Position numbers and translations under genes: made by a program. A model generated the notes under the pieces. That model did not search any database. It saw nothing but the letters and a program-made list of their open reading frames with translations, and was not told where the DNA came from. Below are positions 16,914 through 25,487 of a stretch of 64,000 nt of DNA, piece after piece (positions within the stretch are counted from its first letter, which is position 1; every line of letters begins with the position of its first letter). Source of the DNA: an uncultured Lachnospiraceae bacterium (lineage in GTDB: Bacteria > Bacillota > Clostridia > Lachnospirales > Lachnospiraceae); assembly GCA_947630025.1 (NCBI GenBank), contig CANRFZ010000005.1, positions 98,093 through 162,092 of the forward strand, in the 5' to 3' direction.

Positions 16914-17093
16914 TCAGTCTACTGCAACGATCTCTTTTTTGTTATAGGTGCCGCACTTTTTACATACGCGATGGGGCACCATCAGCTCGCCGCACTTGCT
17001 GCATTTTACCAATGTAGGCGCGGACATTTTCCAATTTGCTCTCCTCTTATCCCTTCTGGATTTGGAAGATTTGTTTTTCGGACAGATCGACAT
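16914..17093 (-). CDS. rpmF: 50S ribosomal protein L32, zinc-binding form
   Basis: This 59-residue protein begins MSICPKNKSSKSRRDKRRAN and contains two CxxC pairs (KCSKCGELM near residues 31-34 and VCKKCGTYN near 44-47) that bind zinc, so it is the C+ form. The usual start MAVPKRKTSKARRD is changed to MSICPKNKSS, adding an extra Cys at residue 4. An AAGGAGGTG site lies before the ATG. It is encoded right after yceD, with the stop of yceD inside the ribosome site, a classical pairing. Confidence 0.95.
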   Translation of the reverse strand: MSICPKNKSSKSRRDKRRANWKMSAPTLVKCSKCGELMVPHRVCKKCGTYNKKEIVAVD

Positions 17094-17095
17094 CT

Positions 17096-17623
17096 TTACA
17101 CCTCCTTATTCCCGTTAAAAATATCCCCGATGACTGCCATCCTAGGATCGGGAACAAAGTCGTCACAACCGCATATTCCCGTATTCAGATCCCTGCCGCA
17201 CTGCCTGCAGATGCCGCGGCAGTCGGGCTTGCACAGAACCTTCATAGGCCAGTTCATTACAATCTCAATGTTCAGTAAGTCTTCTACGTTCAGCCGATAG
17301 CCGTCCATAAACGCCTGATCGGTCTGCTCGTCATCCGTCGTGTCTGTCACGTCCGGCGCGTACACTTCCCTCTCAAAGCGGATCTGCAGCGTCTGATCCA
17401 CGTCTTTCAGGCATCTGTCGCACTGCATCCCGAACGTGATCTCGGTACTGCCCTGCAGCTTCGCCCTGCCTCTGCCGATATTGACCGCCGTCAGAGAAAC
17501 CGGTTCTTTATGCCGCACCGGGAACACCGCGCCGCCTATGGCGATCTGCTCAAGTTCCGTTTCCGCCTGTACTGTGACCGTACCGCCTTCGTTTGCAAAC
17601 ACATCGGTCAAGTTCACGAACAT
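17096..17623 (-). CDS. yceD: YceD family (DUF177) protein
   Basis: This 175-residue DUF177 protein is needed for normal 23S rRNA levels in other bacteria and is nearly always upstream of rpmF. It shows the family cysteines: MQCDRCLKDVDQTLQIRFE near the middle and CKPDCRGICRQCGRDLNTGIC, then DPRMAVIGDIF near the end. The metal-binding cysteine cluster is complete. A consensus promoter lies 27 bp upstream of the start. Confidence 0.92.
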   Translation of the reverse strand: MFVNLTDVFANEGGTVTVQAETELEQIAIGGAVFPVRHKEPVSLTAVNIGRGRAKLQGSTEITFGMQCDRCLKDVDQTLQIRFEREVYAPDVTDTTDDEQTDQAFMDGYRLNVEDLLNIEIVMNWPMKVLCKPDCRGICRQCGRDLNTGICGCDDFVPDPRMAVIGDIFNGNKEV

Positions 17624-17649
17624 AGCTGACTCCTATCCACACTCAAACA

Positions 17650-17678
17650 ATTATACCCATGGGATCAGGGTTTGTCAA
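17650..17678 (-). promoter_or_regulatory. Consensus promoter of yceD-rpmF
   Basis: Perfect TTGACA (17673-17678), 17-bp spacer and perfect TATAAT (17650-17655), reading leftward into yceD. Confidence 0.9.
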
Positions 17679-17683
17679 CCACA

Positions 17684-17741
17684 ATTTTTCCCGAATCACG
17701 GCCCCGATTTTTCTCGAATCATAGCCCAGTTTTTCCGGCAG
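17684..17741. repeat. Short degenerate tandem repeat between yceD and pta
   Basis: Two imperfect ~25-bp units each contain CGAATCA followed by a CC-rich run and TTTTTC. No function is evident. Confidence 0.4.
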
Positions 17742-17781
17742 GCTGCCCGAATGTTCCGGCGCATGGTTCCGGGCGTCGGCT

Positions 17782-18783
17782 CTATGCCAACTGCGCCTGC
17801 ACTGCCGTCAGCGCCACGACGCCGACGATATCCTCCCAGGAGCAGCCGCGGGACAGATCGTTCACCGGCTTGGCGATGCCCTGCAGCATCGGCCCGTAGG
17901 CTTCCGCCCGGCCTAAGCGCTGCACCAGCTTATAGCCGATATTGCCGCAGTCCAGATTCGGAAAGATCAGCACGTTGGCCCGGCCTGCCACCTCGCTGCC
18001 CGGTGCTTTGGACTTCGCCACCTGCGGCACCAGCGCGGCGTCAGTCTGCAGTTCGCCGTCCAGACACAGGTGCGGGTACTGCTCATGGGCGATGCGCGTC
18101 GCCTCCACCATCTTATCGACCAGCGGATGCTTGGCGCTGCCCTTCGTGGAATGGGACAACATCGCGATGATCGGTTTGGCGCCCACCAGACTCTTGAAAC
18201 TCTTGGCGGACGAATCCGCGATAGCCGCCAGCTCCTCCGCCGTGGGGTCCTGATTCAGACCGCAGTCTGCGAACAGGAACGTGCCGTTCTCCCCGAACGT
18301 GCAGTCCGGCACATCCAGAATAAAGAAGCCCGACACCAGCTTGACGCCAGGCGCCGTCTTTAAGATCTGCAGGGCGGGCCGCAGCGTGTCCGCCGTGGCG
18401 TGGCAGGCGCCCGCCACCATGCCGTCGGCGTCGTTGGCCTTGACCATCACCACGCCGAAGGTCAGGTAATCGCTCAGCAGAATTTCCCGCGCCTTCTCCG
18501 GCGTCATGCCTTTGTTTTTTCTCGTTTCATACAGAAGATCCACATACTCGTCCAGTTTGTCCGTCTTCTCCGGATCTATGATCGTGACGCCGTCCAGCTC
18601 CACCTCCAGCCATCCCGCGCCGTCCATGATCTTCTCCTCGTTGCCGACCATGATGATATCGGCGATTTTTTCCTTCAAAATGTGCGACGCCGCTATCAGC
18701 GTCCGCTTGTCGTTGGTCTCCGGCAGCACGATCGTTTTCCTGTCGCTCCTTGCCTTCTCCTTCATCAAATCAATATAAGACAT
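17782..18783 (-). CDS. pta: Phosphate acetyltransferase
   Basis: Pta interconverts acetyl-CoA and acetyl phosphate in the acetate branch of fermentation. The 333-residue protein has the short clostridial form (no N-terminal P-loop/DRTGG extension). Motifs include IVLPETNDKRTLIAASHIL, MVAGACHATADTLRPALQI, FLFADCGLNQDPTAEELA, MLSHSTKGSAKHPLVDK, DGELQTDAALVP and LIFPNLDCGNIGYKLVQRL. The partner acetate kinase, usually next door in this family, is not in the window. It has its own promoter at 18861-18889. Confidence 0.96.
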   Translation of the reverse strand: MSYIDLMKEKARSDRKTIVLPETNDKRTLIAASHILKEKIADIIMVGNEEKIMDGAGWLEVELDGVTIIDPEKTDKLDEYVDLLYETRKNKGMTPEKAREILLSDYLTFGVVMVKANDADGMVAGACHATADTLRPALQILKTAPGVKLVSGFFILDVPDCTFGENGTFLFADCGLNQDPTAEELAAIADSSAKSFKSLVGAKPIIAMLSHSTKGSAKHPLVDKMVEATRIAHEQYPHLCLDGELQTDAALVPQVAKSKAPGSEVAGRANVLIFPNLDCGNIGYKLVQRLGRAEAYGPMLQGIAKPVNDLSRGCSWEDIVGVVALTAVQAQLA

Positions 18784-18860
18784 ACCGTTCTCCTCCTGCC
18801 AAAGCCTACCGCGGCGTCATGTGGGCGGCGCGGACAGACCTTTCTATCTCACTATCTCAA

Positions 18861-18889
18861 ATTATACCGAAGGATGCCCGCCAGTACAA
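18861..18889 (-). promoter_or_regulatory. Promoter of pta
   Basis: TTGTAC (18884-18889), 17-bp spacer, TATAAT (18861-18866), about 78 bp before the pta start. Confidence 0.75.
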
Positions 18890-18993
18890 GCGGTATTCTT
18901 TTTTTTCTTTGTTTTTCTTTGTTTTTTCCTAGATACAAAATATAGAGTATGATAAAATAAAAATAAGTAATATAAAGAAGCAGCCATGCTTAT

Positions 18994-19070
18994 GAATAAA
19001 TTGCTGCGCAATTAACATGAGTAAATTGCTATGCAATTAACTCTAAAGAATGGCTTCGCAATTTACTCGG
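18994..19070 (+). repeat. Three AATTGC-NNN-GCAATT palindromes upstream of tmcAL
   Basis: Three palindromic units with cores ATTGCTGCGCAAT, ATTGCTATGCAAT and TGGCTTCGCAA lie just before the tmcAL start, spaced about 30 bp. Read in the direction of the gene, they match the palindromes in the repeats at 24.9, 30.8 and 61.3 kb. The first two also spell ATG-(AAT/AGT)-AAA-TTG-CTN-NGC-AAT-TAA. The promoter-like part of those repeats (TTTACG...GGCATCAGAGA) is absent here. The 304-bp gap 18784-19087 holds only this and the pta promoter. Confidence 0.8.
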
Positions 19071-19087
19071 AATAAAGGGGAAAACGT

Positions 19088-20326
19088 ATGAAGACAGTTG
19101 GCATTATCGCGGAATACAATCCGTTTCACAACGGACACGCCTATCAGATCGCCGAGGCGAAGCGCATGACGGGCGCGGACTACTGCATCGTCGTGATGAG
19201 CGGGGATTTTGTGCAGCGGGGCACGCCCGCGATCATGGGAAAATTCCTCCGCGCGCAGGCCGCGTTACATAACGGCGCCGATCTGGTGCTGGAGCTGCCG
19301 GTCTACTACGCCACCGGAAGCGCGGAATACTTTGCCTCCGGCGCGGTGGCCCTGTTGGACAGGCTGGGCGTTACGGACGCGCTCTGCTTCGGCAGCGAGT
19401 GCGGCGACATCCAAGTGCTGACCGCGCTGGCGGACGTCCTGCTGGACGAATCCCCGCAGTTCCAAAAGATCTTAAAGCAGCAGATGCGCGACGGCGCCAC
19501 CTATCCCCAAGCGCGGAACTATGCGCTCTCCGTCACCGCGCCGCAGCTTTCCGGCGCGCTCTCCGTGATGCAGACGCCCAACAATATTCTGGGGCTGGAA
19601 TATCTCAAAGCGTTAAAAAGGCGCGGCTGTTCCATCCGTCCCTGCACGCTCCCGCGCACCGGGGCCGGCTACCACAACGCCAGTCTGGAGGCCGCCTACA
19701 GTTCCGCGCTGGCGATCCGGGAGTCCATCAGCAGCCGGGAGGACATCCGCTATGTGAAGGAGCAGATCCCGCCCTCCGCCTATGAGATCATGGAGGAAGC
19801 ATACCAAATCACGTTCCCGATCCTGCCCAACGACCTGTCGCCTCTCGTCCTGTATAAGCTGCTCTCGGAAATGCACAAAGGATTTGCGGGCTATCTGGAT
19901 GTGGACAAGGCTTTTTCCGACAGGCTGATCAACCTGCTGCCGTCCTACACGGATTATGCGTCCTTCTGCGATCTGGTCAAGACCAAGAACATGACATTCA
20001 CGCGGGTGTCCAGAAATCTGCTGCACATCCTGCTCGGCATCACCGGCAGGGAGATGGACGGCTTTGCCAAGGACGATTACGTTTATTACGCCAGACTGCT
20101 GGGCTTCAAAAAAGAAGCCGAACCCCTGCTGGGCGCCTGCAAAGAGCGCTCCGGGATTCCGCTTCTGTCGAGGCTCTCCAAGGCGGACACCGTCGTGGAG
20201 AGCGAAAACGGGCTGAAAATGCTGGCCGCCGATATCCGCGCCAGCAGCATCTACTCCCTGCTGGTGCAGCAGAAATTTACCGGACGCCTGCAGAGCGAGT
20301 ACCGCCAGCCGGTGATCGTGCCGTAA
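19088..20326 (+). CDS. tmcAL: tRNA(Met) cytidine acetate ligase TmcAL
   Basis: This 412-residue nucleotidyltransferase-fold enzyme (formerly YlbM) activates acetate with ATP and makes N4-acetylcytidine at the wobble position of elongator tRNA-Met. The start VGIIAEYNPFHNGHAYQIAE holds the HxGH-type motif (HNGH), and CIVVMSGDFVQRGTPAI, RAQAALHNGADLVLELPVYY and ANNILGLEYLKAL-like sequence (PNNILGLEYLKAL) fit the family. It is the only sure protein gene on the plus strand and converges on the histidine kinase with an 18-bp gap. The AT-rich stretch just upstream includes TATAGAGTATGATAAAAT, a possible -10 region. Confidence 0.94.
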   Translation: MKTVGIIAEYNPFHNGHAYQIAEAKRMTGADYCIVVMSGDFVQRGTPAIMGKFLRAQAALHNGADLVLELPVYYATGSAEYFASGAVALLDRLGVTDALCFGSECGDIQVLTALADVLLDESPQFQKILKQQMRDGATYPQARNYALSVTAPQLSGALSVMQTPNNILGLEYLKALKRRGCSIRPCTLPRTGAGYHNASLEAAYSSALAIRESISSREDIRYVKEQIPPSAYEIMEEAYQITFPILPNDLSPLVLYKLLSEMHKGFAGYLDVDKAFSDRLINLLPSYTDYASFCDLVKTKNMTFTRVSRNLLHILLGITGREMDGFAKDDYVYYARLLGFKKEAEPLLGACKERSGIPLLSRLSKADTVVESENGLKMLAADIRASSIYSLLVQQKFTGRLQSEYRQPVIVP

Positions 20327-20344
20327 ACCGCGTGCCTGTGCTTC

Positions 20345-22543
20345 CTACGGGTCCTCTAATAGCTCAAAGGGCAGCCATGTGAGGATCTTTTCGCTGAGTT
20401 CCTTGATGTTGATCGGCTTCGCCACGAAGTCGTTCATCCCTTCCGCGAGGAACATTTCCTTGACGCCGCTCAGGGCGTTGGCCGTCAGCGCGATAATCGG
20501 CACTTTCTGATAGTATTCTCCCTCCAGACTCCGGATCATGTGAGTCGTCTCCACGCCGTCCATATCCGGCATCATGTGATCCATGAAAATCAGATGGTAT
20601 TCTTTTTCCTGCACCATCCGGATCGCTTCCTCGCCGCTCTTGGCGGTGTCTACCTGCATGGCGAAGGGCCGCATCAGCCCGGCAGCCACTTTCCTGTTGA
20701 CCAGATTGTCGTCCACCACCAGCACCTTGGCCTGCGGCGCCCGGAAGTTCTGATACTGCGCGGAAGACTGCTGCGGTCTGGACTGCCGCTCGGCCAGCTC
20801 CAGCGCACCGCAGGCGCTTTCGTCCACGATCCGCTGGGGAATCTCAAAGCTAAACTCGCTCCCCTTCTGGTACTCGCTGGCGACATGGATCTCGCCGCCC
20901 ATCAGATGAACGAGCTGGCGGGAAATGGCCAGCCCCAGGCCGCTTCCTTCCTTCTTGCGGTTCCGGAACGTATCGGACTGCTCGAAGGAGTTAAAGATGC
21001 GCTCCAAGTCTTCTTCCTTAATGCCAATGCCCGTGTCCTTGACGGAGCAGCGCAGCTCGACCTGATCCTCTTTCCGCTCATAGGTGACGGACAGATTGAT
21101 GCTGCCCTGCTCGGTAAATTTGACGGCGTTGTTGACCAGATTGATCAACACCTGTTTGACACGGATCTCGTCTCCGTGGAGGATGCGCGGCATCGTGGGA
21201 TCGATGCTGATCTCCAGACGCAGGTTTTTCTCCTCCACCTTGCCGGAAATCAGGTGGTACACATCCTGCACCAGCCCCTTGATATCGTAATCCGCCTCCA
21301 CGATCTCCAGCTTGCCGGATTCCATCTTGGAAAAATCCAGTATGTCGTTGATGATCGTCACCAGCGTCAGGCTCGCCATTTTGATCTGTTCGATGGCATC
21401 CCGCTGCTGGCTCTGCAGCCTGCCCCGGAGCGCGATCTCCGTCATACCCAGAATGGCGTTCATCGGCGTCCTGATCTCGTGGCTCATATTGGCCAGAAAA
21501 GCGGACTTGGCGCGGCTGGCATTCTCCGCCTTCTCCTTCAGCTCGCGCATCTCCTTGGCCTGCGCCATCATGTCCGTCACGTCGATGACCGACAGCATAT
21601 ATCCCCGCACCTGTACGTCGTCCCGCACCTCGGAAGTACGGATCTCGTAGCTCTTGTCTTTCAGTTCGATGACCGTGCCGGTCTGCTCATAGATCGCCTG
21701 AATCTCCGACTCGCTGATCTGGCCCTCTCCCAGACGCATCTCCGGGAACAGTTCGCAGGCGGACGGGTTGGCGTAGAGGAATTTCATATTGTTGTCCGAC
21801 ACGATGATCCCCTCGTCCATGCTCTCGATCACCGCTTCTTTGGCATTCTGCACCGTGTCGAACAGTCCGTACCGGTTGACCGCCGTAAACAGGAACAGGA
21901 CGGAAAAGAAAATGCCCAGCGGAGTGGTGTCGAATCCGCCTGTAACCCCGCTCAGATAGAGGAGCAGCATCAGAAACGGCACGACGCCCGCCATGGTCAG
22001 CAGTCCCCGGATCGCCCGGGAGCCTTCCCTGTCCTGCTGGTAGGCCGGGTGGAAACAGATATACAGATACAGAACCATTTCCACCAGACAGAACGCCATA
22101 TAGAAATAGTAAAAGGGAGCTTTGCCGAGTACCAGAATATTGCCGCTGTTGGTAGGCACTACTTGGTAGGACGTATAGTAGAGATGGTGATAGTTGCAAG
22201 TCATGATGACGGCGAAGGCCACGAGATTGATGCCAAACAACGTCTGCATCACCCAGCGGGGCCACTTCACGCGGTAGTACGAGAGCACAAACGAAAGCGC
22301 AAGGAAGTTGGCGAAACACTTGCCGCAGTATTCCGTCTTGCCCAGGGCGATCATCTCCGGCATATCCTGCGCCATGATAAAAAGACTTCGGGAGACAAGC
22401 GCGATCATGCAGCAGATGATCGTCATAATCAGCCTGCTCTTATAATCGGACTCCCGCTGCCGCAAAATGGATGCCAGCAGGAAAAAAGCCACCAGCACAC
22501 CGGACACGTGGATACATAACCATATTCCCTGCATAATCTGCAT
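20345..22543 (-). CDS. Hybrid sensor histidine kinase with 7TM sensor, PAS and receiver domains
   Basis: This 732-residue protein has about seven transmembrane helices in residues 1-225 (a 7TM histidine-kinase N-terminal module), then a PAS domain (about 240-330, ESMDEGIIVSDNNMKFLYAN). HisKA follows with the phospho-acceptor His in FLANMSHEIRTPMNAILGM, HATPase with LINLVNNAVKFTEQG, DTGIGIKEEDLERIFNSFEQ and GSGLGLAISRQLV, and a receiver with LIFMDHMMPDMDGVE (acceptor Asp) and the Lys in FVAKPINIK. It has no response-regulator gene beside it, so the output is probably through a phosphotransfer protein elsewhere. The signal is unknown. Confidence 0.93.
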   Translation of the reverse strand: MQIMQGIWLCIHVSGVLVAFFLLASILRQRESDYKSRLIMTIICCMIALVSRSLFIMAQDMPEMIALGKTEYCGKCFANFLALSFVLSYYRVKWPRWVMQTLFGINLVAFAVIMTCNYHHLYYTSYQVVPTNSGNILVLGKAPFYYFYMAFCLVEMVLYLYICFHPAYQQDREGSRAIRGLLTMAGVVPFLMLLLYLSGVTGGFDTTPLGIFFSVLFLFTAVNRYGLFDTVQNAKEAVIESMDEGIIVSDNNMKFLYANPSACELFPEMRLGEGQISESEIQAIYEQTGTVIELKDKSYEIRTSEVRDDVQVRGYMLSVIDVTDMMAQAKEMRELKEKAENASRAKSAFLANMSHEIRTPMNAILGMTEIALRGRLQSQQRDAIEQIKMASLTLVTIINDILDFSKMESGKLEIVEADYDIKGLVQDVYHLISGKVEEKNLRLEISIDPTMPRILHGDEIRVKQVLINLVNNAVKFTEQGSINLSVTYERKEDQVELRCSVKDTGIGIKEEDLERIFNSFEQSDTFRNRKKEGSGLGLAISRQLVHLMGGEIHVASEYQKGSEFSFEIPQRIVDESACGALELAERQSRPQQSSAQYQNFRAPQAKVLVVDDNLVNRKVAAGLMRPFAMQVDTAKSGEEAIRMVQEKEYHLIFMDHMMPDMDGVETTHMIRSLEGEYYQKVPIIALTANALSGVKEMFLAEGMNDFVAKPINIKELSEKILTWLPFELLEDP

Positions 22544-22550
22544 AGATCCG

Positions 22551-23273
22551 TCACTCCTTGGACTGTTGCTGCGTTACCTTGGCGATATGGGAACTGATCT
22601 GTTCATGCACCATATCGGAAATATCTCTGGTCGTCATGCCTTTGTATTCTTCATACAGAATCGGTTTCAGATAATGCACCTGCGTCGTCACCGGCTTTAG
22701 CGACCACTCCTCAAACACCTTGTAGGAATCGATCAGCACCACCGGCACGATCGGCGCCTTCGCTTTCATCGCGCTCTTGAAGCAGCCCGGCTTAAACTCC
22801 CGCAGTTCGTTGTGATTGTGGTAATAGCCGCCCTCCGGGAAAATAATATATCTGCGCCCGGCAGCCACTTCCTCCGCCACCTCCGAGATGACGCGCACCG
22901 ACTGGCGCAGATCGGTCTTGACCATGCGCTTGCCGTGCAGCATGGACACAAACTGCGTCGTCAGGATCACATGAGACTTGGCATCGTCGATAACGACGGA
23001 GCACGGTTTTTCATGCGTTTCGATAATCCCCAGCGCGTCGTATTTGCCCTGATGGTTCGGGAACATCACGTATCCGCCCTCTTTGGGGAGATTCTCCATT
23101 CCGTATCCTATGGTTTTGATATGGCCCGATCTGTTCATACGCCGCACCGTCAATCTGGCGTATGCGTAACGCTCCTCCTCCGTCACCCGGCTGCTCTTTG
23201 CCTTGTAGGACATCCGGGGGATCATATAGATTCTGGGGAGATTACGCAGGATGACATATGCAAATCTCAGCAT
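22551..23273 (-). CDS. plsC: 1-acyl-sn-glycerol-3-phosphate acyltransferase (PlsC type)
   Basis: This 240-residue enzyme acylates lysophosphatidic acid to phosphatidic acid. The catalytic H(X4)D box is MFPNHQGKYDALGI (about residue 70), followed by the acceptor-binding YIIFPEGGYYH and a late APIVPVVLIDSYKVF. The N-terminus may associate with the membrane. It lies between the histidine kinase (7 bp) and cardiolipin synthase (39 bp), so membrane lipid genes cluster here. Confidence 0.92.
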   Translation of the reverse strand: MLRFAYVILRNLPRIYMIPRMSYKAKSSRVTEEERYAYARLTVRRMNRSGHIKTIGYGMENLPKEGGYVMFPNHQGKYDALGIIETHEKPCSVVIDDAKSHVILTTQFVSMLHGKRMVKTDLRQSVRVISEVAEEVAAGRRYIIFPEGGYYHNHNELREFKPGCFKSAMKAKAPIVPVVLIDSYKVFEEWSLKPVTTQVHYLKPILYEEYKGMTTRDISDMVHEQISSHIAKVTQQQSKE

Positions 23274-23312
23274 GGTTTCTCACATCTTCCTCTCTTATCG
23301 TAAAGCTGCCCG

Positions 23313-24845
23313 TCATAATAACGGCGACAGCAGTTTTAACACCGGCCCGATGATATTGGTCTTCACGAACTTTTTGCGGCACCACTCCAGCGTGATCCGC
23401 TCGCTCACCGCAAACGTCTCGTCCATATCCTTTCGCAGCGCCTCCAGCGCATCCGCATGATACAGGAATACGCCGCACTCGAAATGGTGGTAGAAGCTGC
23501 GGTAGTCAAAATTGATCGTGCCCACCACCGCCGTTTCGCCGTCGCAGAGCACACACTTGGAATGCAGGAAGCCCGGCGTGTACTGGTAGATCTTTACGCC
23601 CGCCTCGATCAGATTCTGGTAGGCCGACTGTGTCAGCCAGTAGATCATCTTCTTGTCGGGCACGCCCGGCGTCACGATGCGCACGTCCACGCCGCGCTTG
23701 GCCGCCGTTTTTAACGCCGTATTGATCTCGTTGTCCGTCACCAGATACGGCGTGAAAATATACAGATACCGCACCGCGCTGCCGATCAGGTTCATATAGG
23801 CGGTCTCGCCCACCAGCTCGCCGTCCAGCGGCGTGTCCATATAGGGCTGCACGTAACCCGCCGCCTCCGGCACGCTCACATCCGGATAGCGGTACCGCTC
23901 GTAATCGTCCTCCGTATAGCGCGTCGTATTCCACATCTGGAGGAACATCACCGTAAAATTCCAGACGGCCTCCCCCTCGATGCGGATGCCGGCATCCTTC
24001 CAGTAATCGCCGTAGGGATGGGTGTGATTGATATACTCGTCCGACATATTGATGCCGCCCGTATAGCCCACCCTGCCGTCGATCACTACGATTTTCCTGT
24101 GGTCTCTGTTGTTCAGGATCAGCGCCATGAACGGAATCAGTCTGTTAAAGGCGATGCACTTGATCCCCTTCTTTTCCATCGTCTCGCAGTAGTTCTTCGG
24201 CAGCAGAAAGACGCTTCCCACATCATCATAGATCAGCCGCACTTCCACGCCCTGCCGCGCCTTGCGCTCCAGTATGTCGAGCACGGCGTTCCACATATCG
24301 CCTTCTCCCAGAATAAAAAATTCCAAGAAAATAAAATGCTGCGCCTGCTCCAGATCTTCCAGAAGCCGCTGCCAGAACGAAAGCCCGTCCGGAAAATAAA
24401 CCGTGGCCGTCTTGTCCCACACCGGCGTGTCCGCATAGGCCAGCAGATACCGGCTCTGGTTCGCGACCTCGGGGCGTTCCCGGCACAGGCGTTCCATGAC
24501 CGCCTCGTCCTGATGCAGATGATTCCTGATGTGCCCCTGCGTTTTCTCGATCCCTCTGCGCAGTTTCCCCGGCAGGAAGACATGGCCGAACGCGAGGTAG
24601 AGGATGCCGCCGCACAACGGGAAAATCAGAATCGGCACGATCCACGCCAGCTTGACGGCGGGATTCCGCGGATGCAGCAGGATCGCCGCCACCGCCCCGA
24701 TGCTCACCAGACGGAGCGCGATCGCGATAGGCATATAATAATTGCCCCATCTAAAGATCTCCAGTATGAAAAAACCGATCTGAAGCAGAACGATCAGTCC
24801 CGTGATCACCGCCCTGTTCAGCGCAAAGTGAAATATCTTTCTCAT
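23313..24845 (-). CDS. cls: Cardiolipin synthase
   Basis: This 510-residue enzyme joins two phosphatidylglycerols to cardiolipin plus glycerol. There are two or three transmembrane helices (residues 10-85), then two phospholipase-D HKD sites: DHRKIVVIDGRVGYTGGINM (about 245) and HSKCVLCDGETAVVGTINFD (about 425). The last ~60 residues, including ITLEWCRKKF, resemble the end of Firmicutes Cls. The ATG follows GGTTGAGGAA. A promoter carried by a dispersed repeat (24894-24921) lies about 50 bp upstream. Confidence 0.95.
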   Translation of the reverse strand: MRKIFHFALNRAVITGLIVLLQIGFFILEIFRWGNYYMPIAIALRLVSIGAVAAILLHPRNPAVKLAWIVPILIFPLCGGILYLAFGHVFLPGKLRRGIEKTQGHIRNHLHQDEAVMERLCRERPEVANQSRYLLAYADTPVWDKTATVYFPDGLSFWQRLLEDLEQAQHFIFLEFFILGEGDMWNAVLDILERKARQGVEVRLIYDDVGSVFLLPKNYCETMEKKGIKCIAFNRLIPFMALILNNRDHRKIVVIDGRVGYTGGINMSDEYINHTHPYGDYWKDAGIRIEGEAVWNFTVMFLQMWNTTRYTEDDYERYRYPDVSVPEAAGYVQPYMDTPLDGELVGETAYMNLIGSAVRYLYIFTPYLVTDNEINTALKTAAKRGVDVRIVTPGVPDKKMIYWLTQSAYQNLIEAGVKIYQYTPGFLHSKCVLCDGETAVVGTINFDYRSFYHHFECGVFLYHADALEALRKDMDETFAVSERITLEWCRKKFVKTNIIGPVLKLLSPLL

Positions 24846-24893
24846 TTCCTCAACCAGTAAAAAAAGAGTTAGGCTATAGCCTGCCTCTATTAT

Positions 24894-24921
24894 ATCATAT
24901 CTCTGATGCCAGTAACGTAAA
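24894..24921 (-). promoter_or_regulatory. Promoter of cls inside a dispersed repeat
   Basis: TTTACG (24916-24921), 16-bp spacer, TATGAT (24894-24899). The spacer contains the repeat's constant GGCATCAGAGA. The same arrangement is seen at 30.8 and 61.3 kb. Confidence 0.65.
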
Positions 24922-24990
24922 TAATTTCAGGAGAATTGCGGAGCAATTCTTTAGAGGTAGGCTGCGGTGCCTGCCTCTATATTATCATAA
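24900..24990 (+). repeat. Dispersed palindromic repeat, copy 1 (upstream of cls)
   Basis: The plus strand reads CTCTGATGCCAGTAACGTAA, then the palindrome AGAATTGCGGAGCAATTCT, then a second hairpin GAGGTAGGC-TGCGGT-GCCTGCCTC and an AT-rich end. Related copies occur at 30.82, 61.30 and 63.59-63.86 kb. It lies between the terminator of the Crh-like gene and cls. Confidence 0.85.
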
Positions 24991-25012
24991 ATATCCGCCG
25001 TGCGCAAATCTC

Positions 25013-25050
25013 AAAAAAACTGCCGGTACGTTCCACACATACCGACAGTT
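25013..25050 (-). terminator. Intrinsic terminator after the Crh-like gene
   Basis: AACTGTCGGTA and TACCGGCAGTT form an 11-bp stem followed by seven T residues, 22 bp after the stop codon. Confidence 0.88.
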
Positions 25051-25071
25051 CTCTTTGGCCCGCCACGCGGT

Positions 25072-25305
25072 TTACACAATATACGGCGCAATCGCCGCCT
25101 CCACCTCCGAGAGTTTTTCCTCCGTCTCCAAAATACGGAATTCCACCGGTTTGGACAGATCCATGGAAAAAATCCCCATGATGGACTTGGCATCGATGAC
25201 ATATCTGCCCGACGCCAGATCGAAATACCCCTTAAATCCCTCTATGGCCGTGACGAATCCCTTCACGCGCTCGATAGAGTTCAAGTCCAACGTATAAGTT
25301 CTCAT
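25072..25305 (-). CDS. HPr-like (Crh-type) protein without the catalytic histidine
   Basis: This 77-residue protein has the HPr fold pattern, with the Ser46-region motif YVIDAKSIMGIFSMDLSKPV (about residues 36-55) and the final helix KLSEVEAAIAPYIV. It contains no histidine at all, so it cannot carry phosphate from PTS enzyme I. This is the situation of Bacillus Crh, which keeps only the Ser46 site and acts with CcpA. Whether it has a partner here is inferred: the next gene upstream is a glucan hydrolase with a CcpA/LacI-type operator. It has its own promoter and terminator. Confidence 0.82.
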   Translation of the reverse strand: MRTYTLDLNSIERVKGFVTAIEGFKGYFDLASGRYVIDAKSIMGIFSMDLSKPVEFRILETEEKLSEVEAAIAPYIV

Positions 25306-25383
25306 AGTCTCCTTTCATTTCATCCCTTCGTTTTCATCCCTTAGTTTCCGCTGCGTGCGCAGCGTCCGTCGTTCCACCCCTAC

Positions 25384-25412
25384 AGTATAAAGTGCCGTTT
25401 CGCAATTTGCAA
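25384..25412 (-). promoter_or_regulatory. Promoter of the Crh-like gene
   Basis: TTGCAA (25407-25412), 17-bp spacer, TATACT (25384-25389), about 80 bp upstream of the start. Confidence 0.72.
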
Positions 25413-25487
25413 CGTTTTTTTCTGCCGCCGTTTTCCACGGCTGCGCCCGTCCGTCCACGCCTTTTCGGAACGCATTCCGCCGCAGTT

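Noticed and set aside
20540..22519. A 659-codon open frame on the plus strand opposite the histidine kinase (and similar long frames opposite smc, polA, FtsA-like, GH13, FeoB)
   Set aside because: They mirror real genes, have no ribosome sites, show His/Arg/Leu-rich unnatural composition, and the minus-strand products have clear family motifs.
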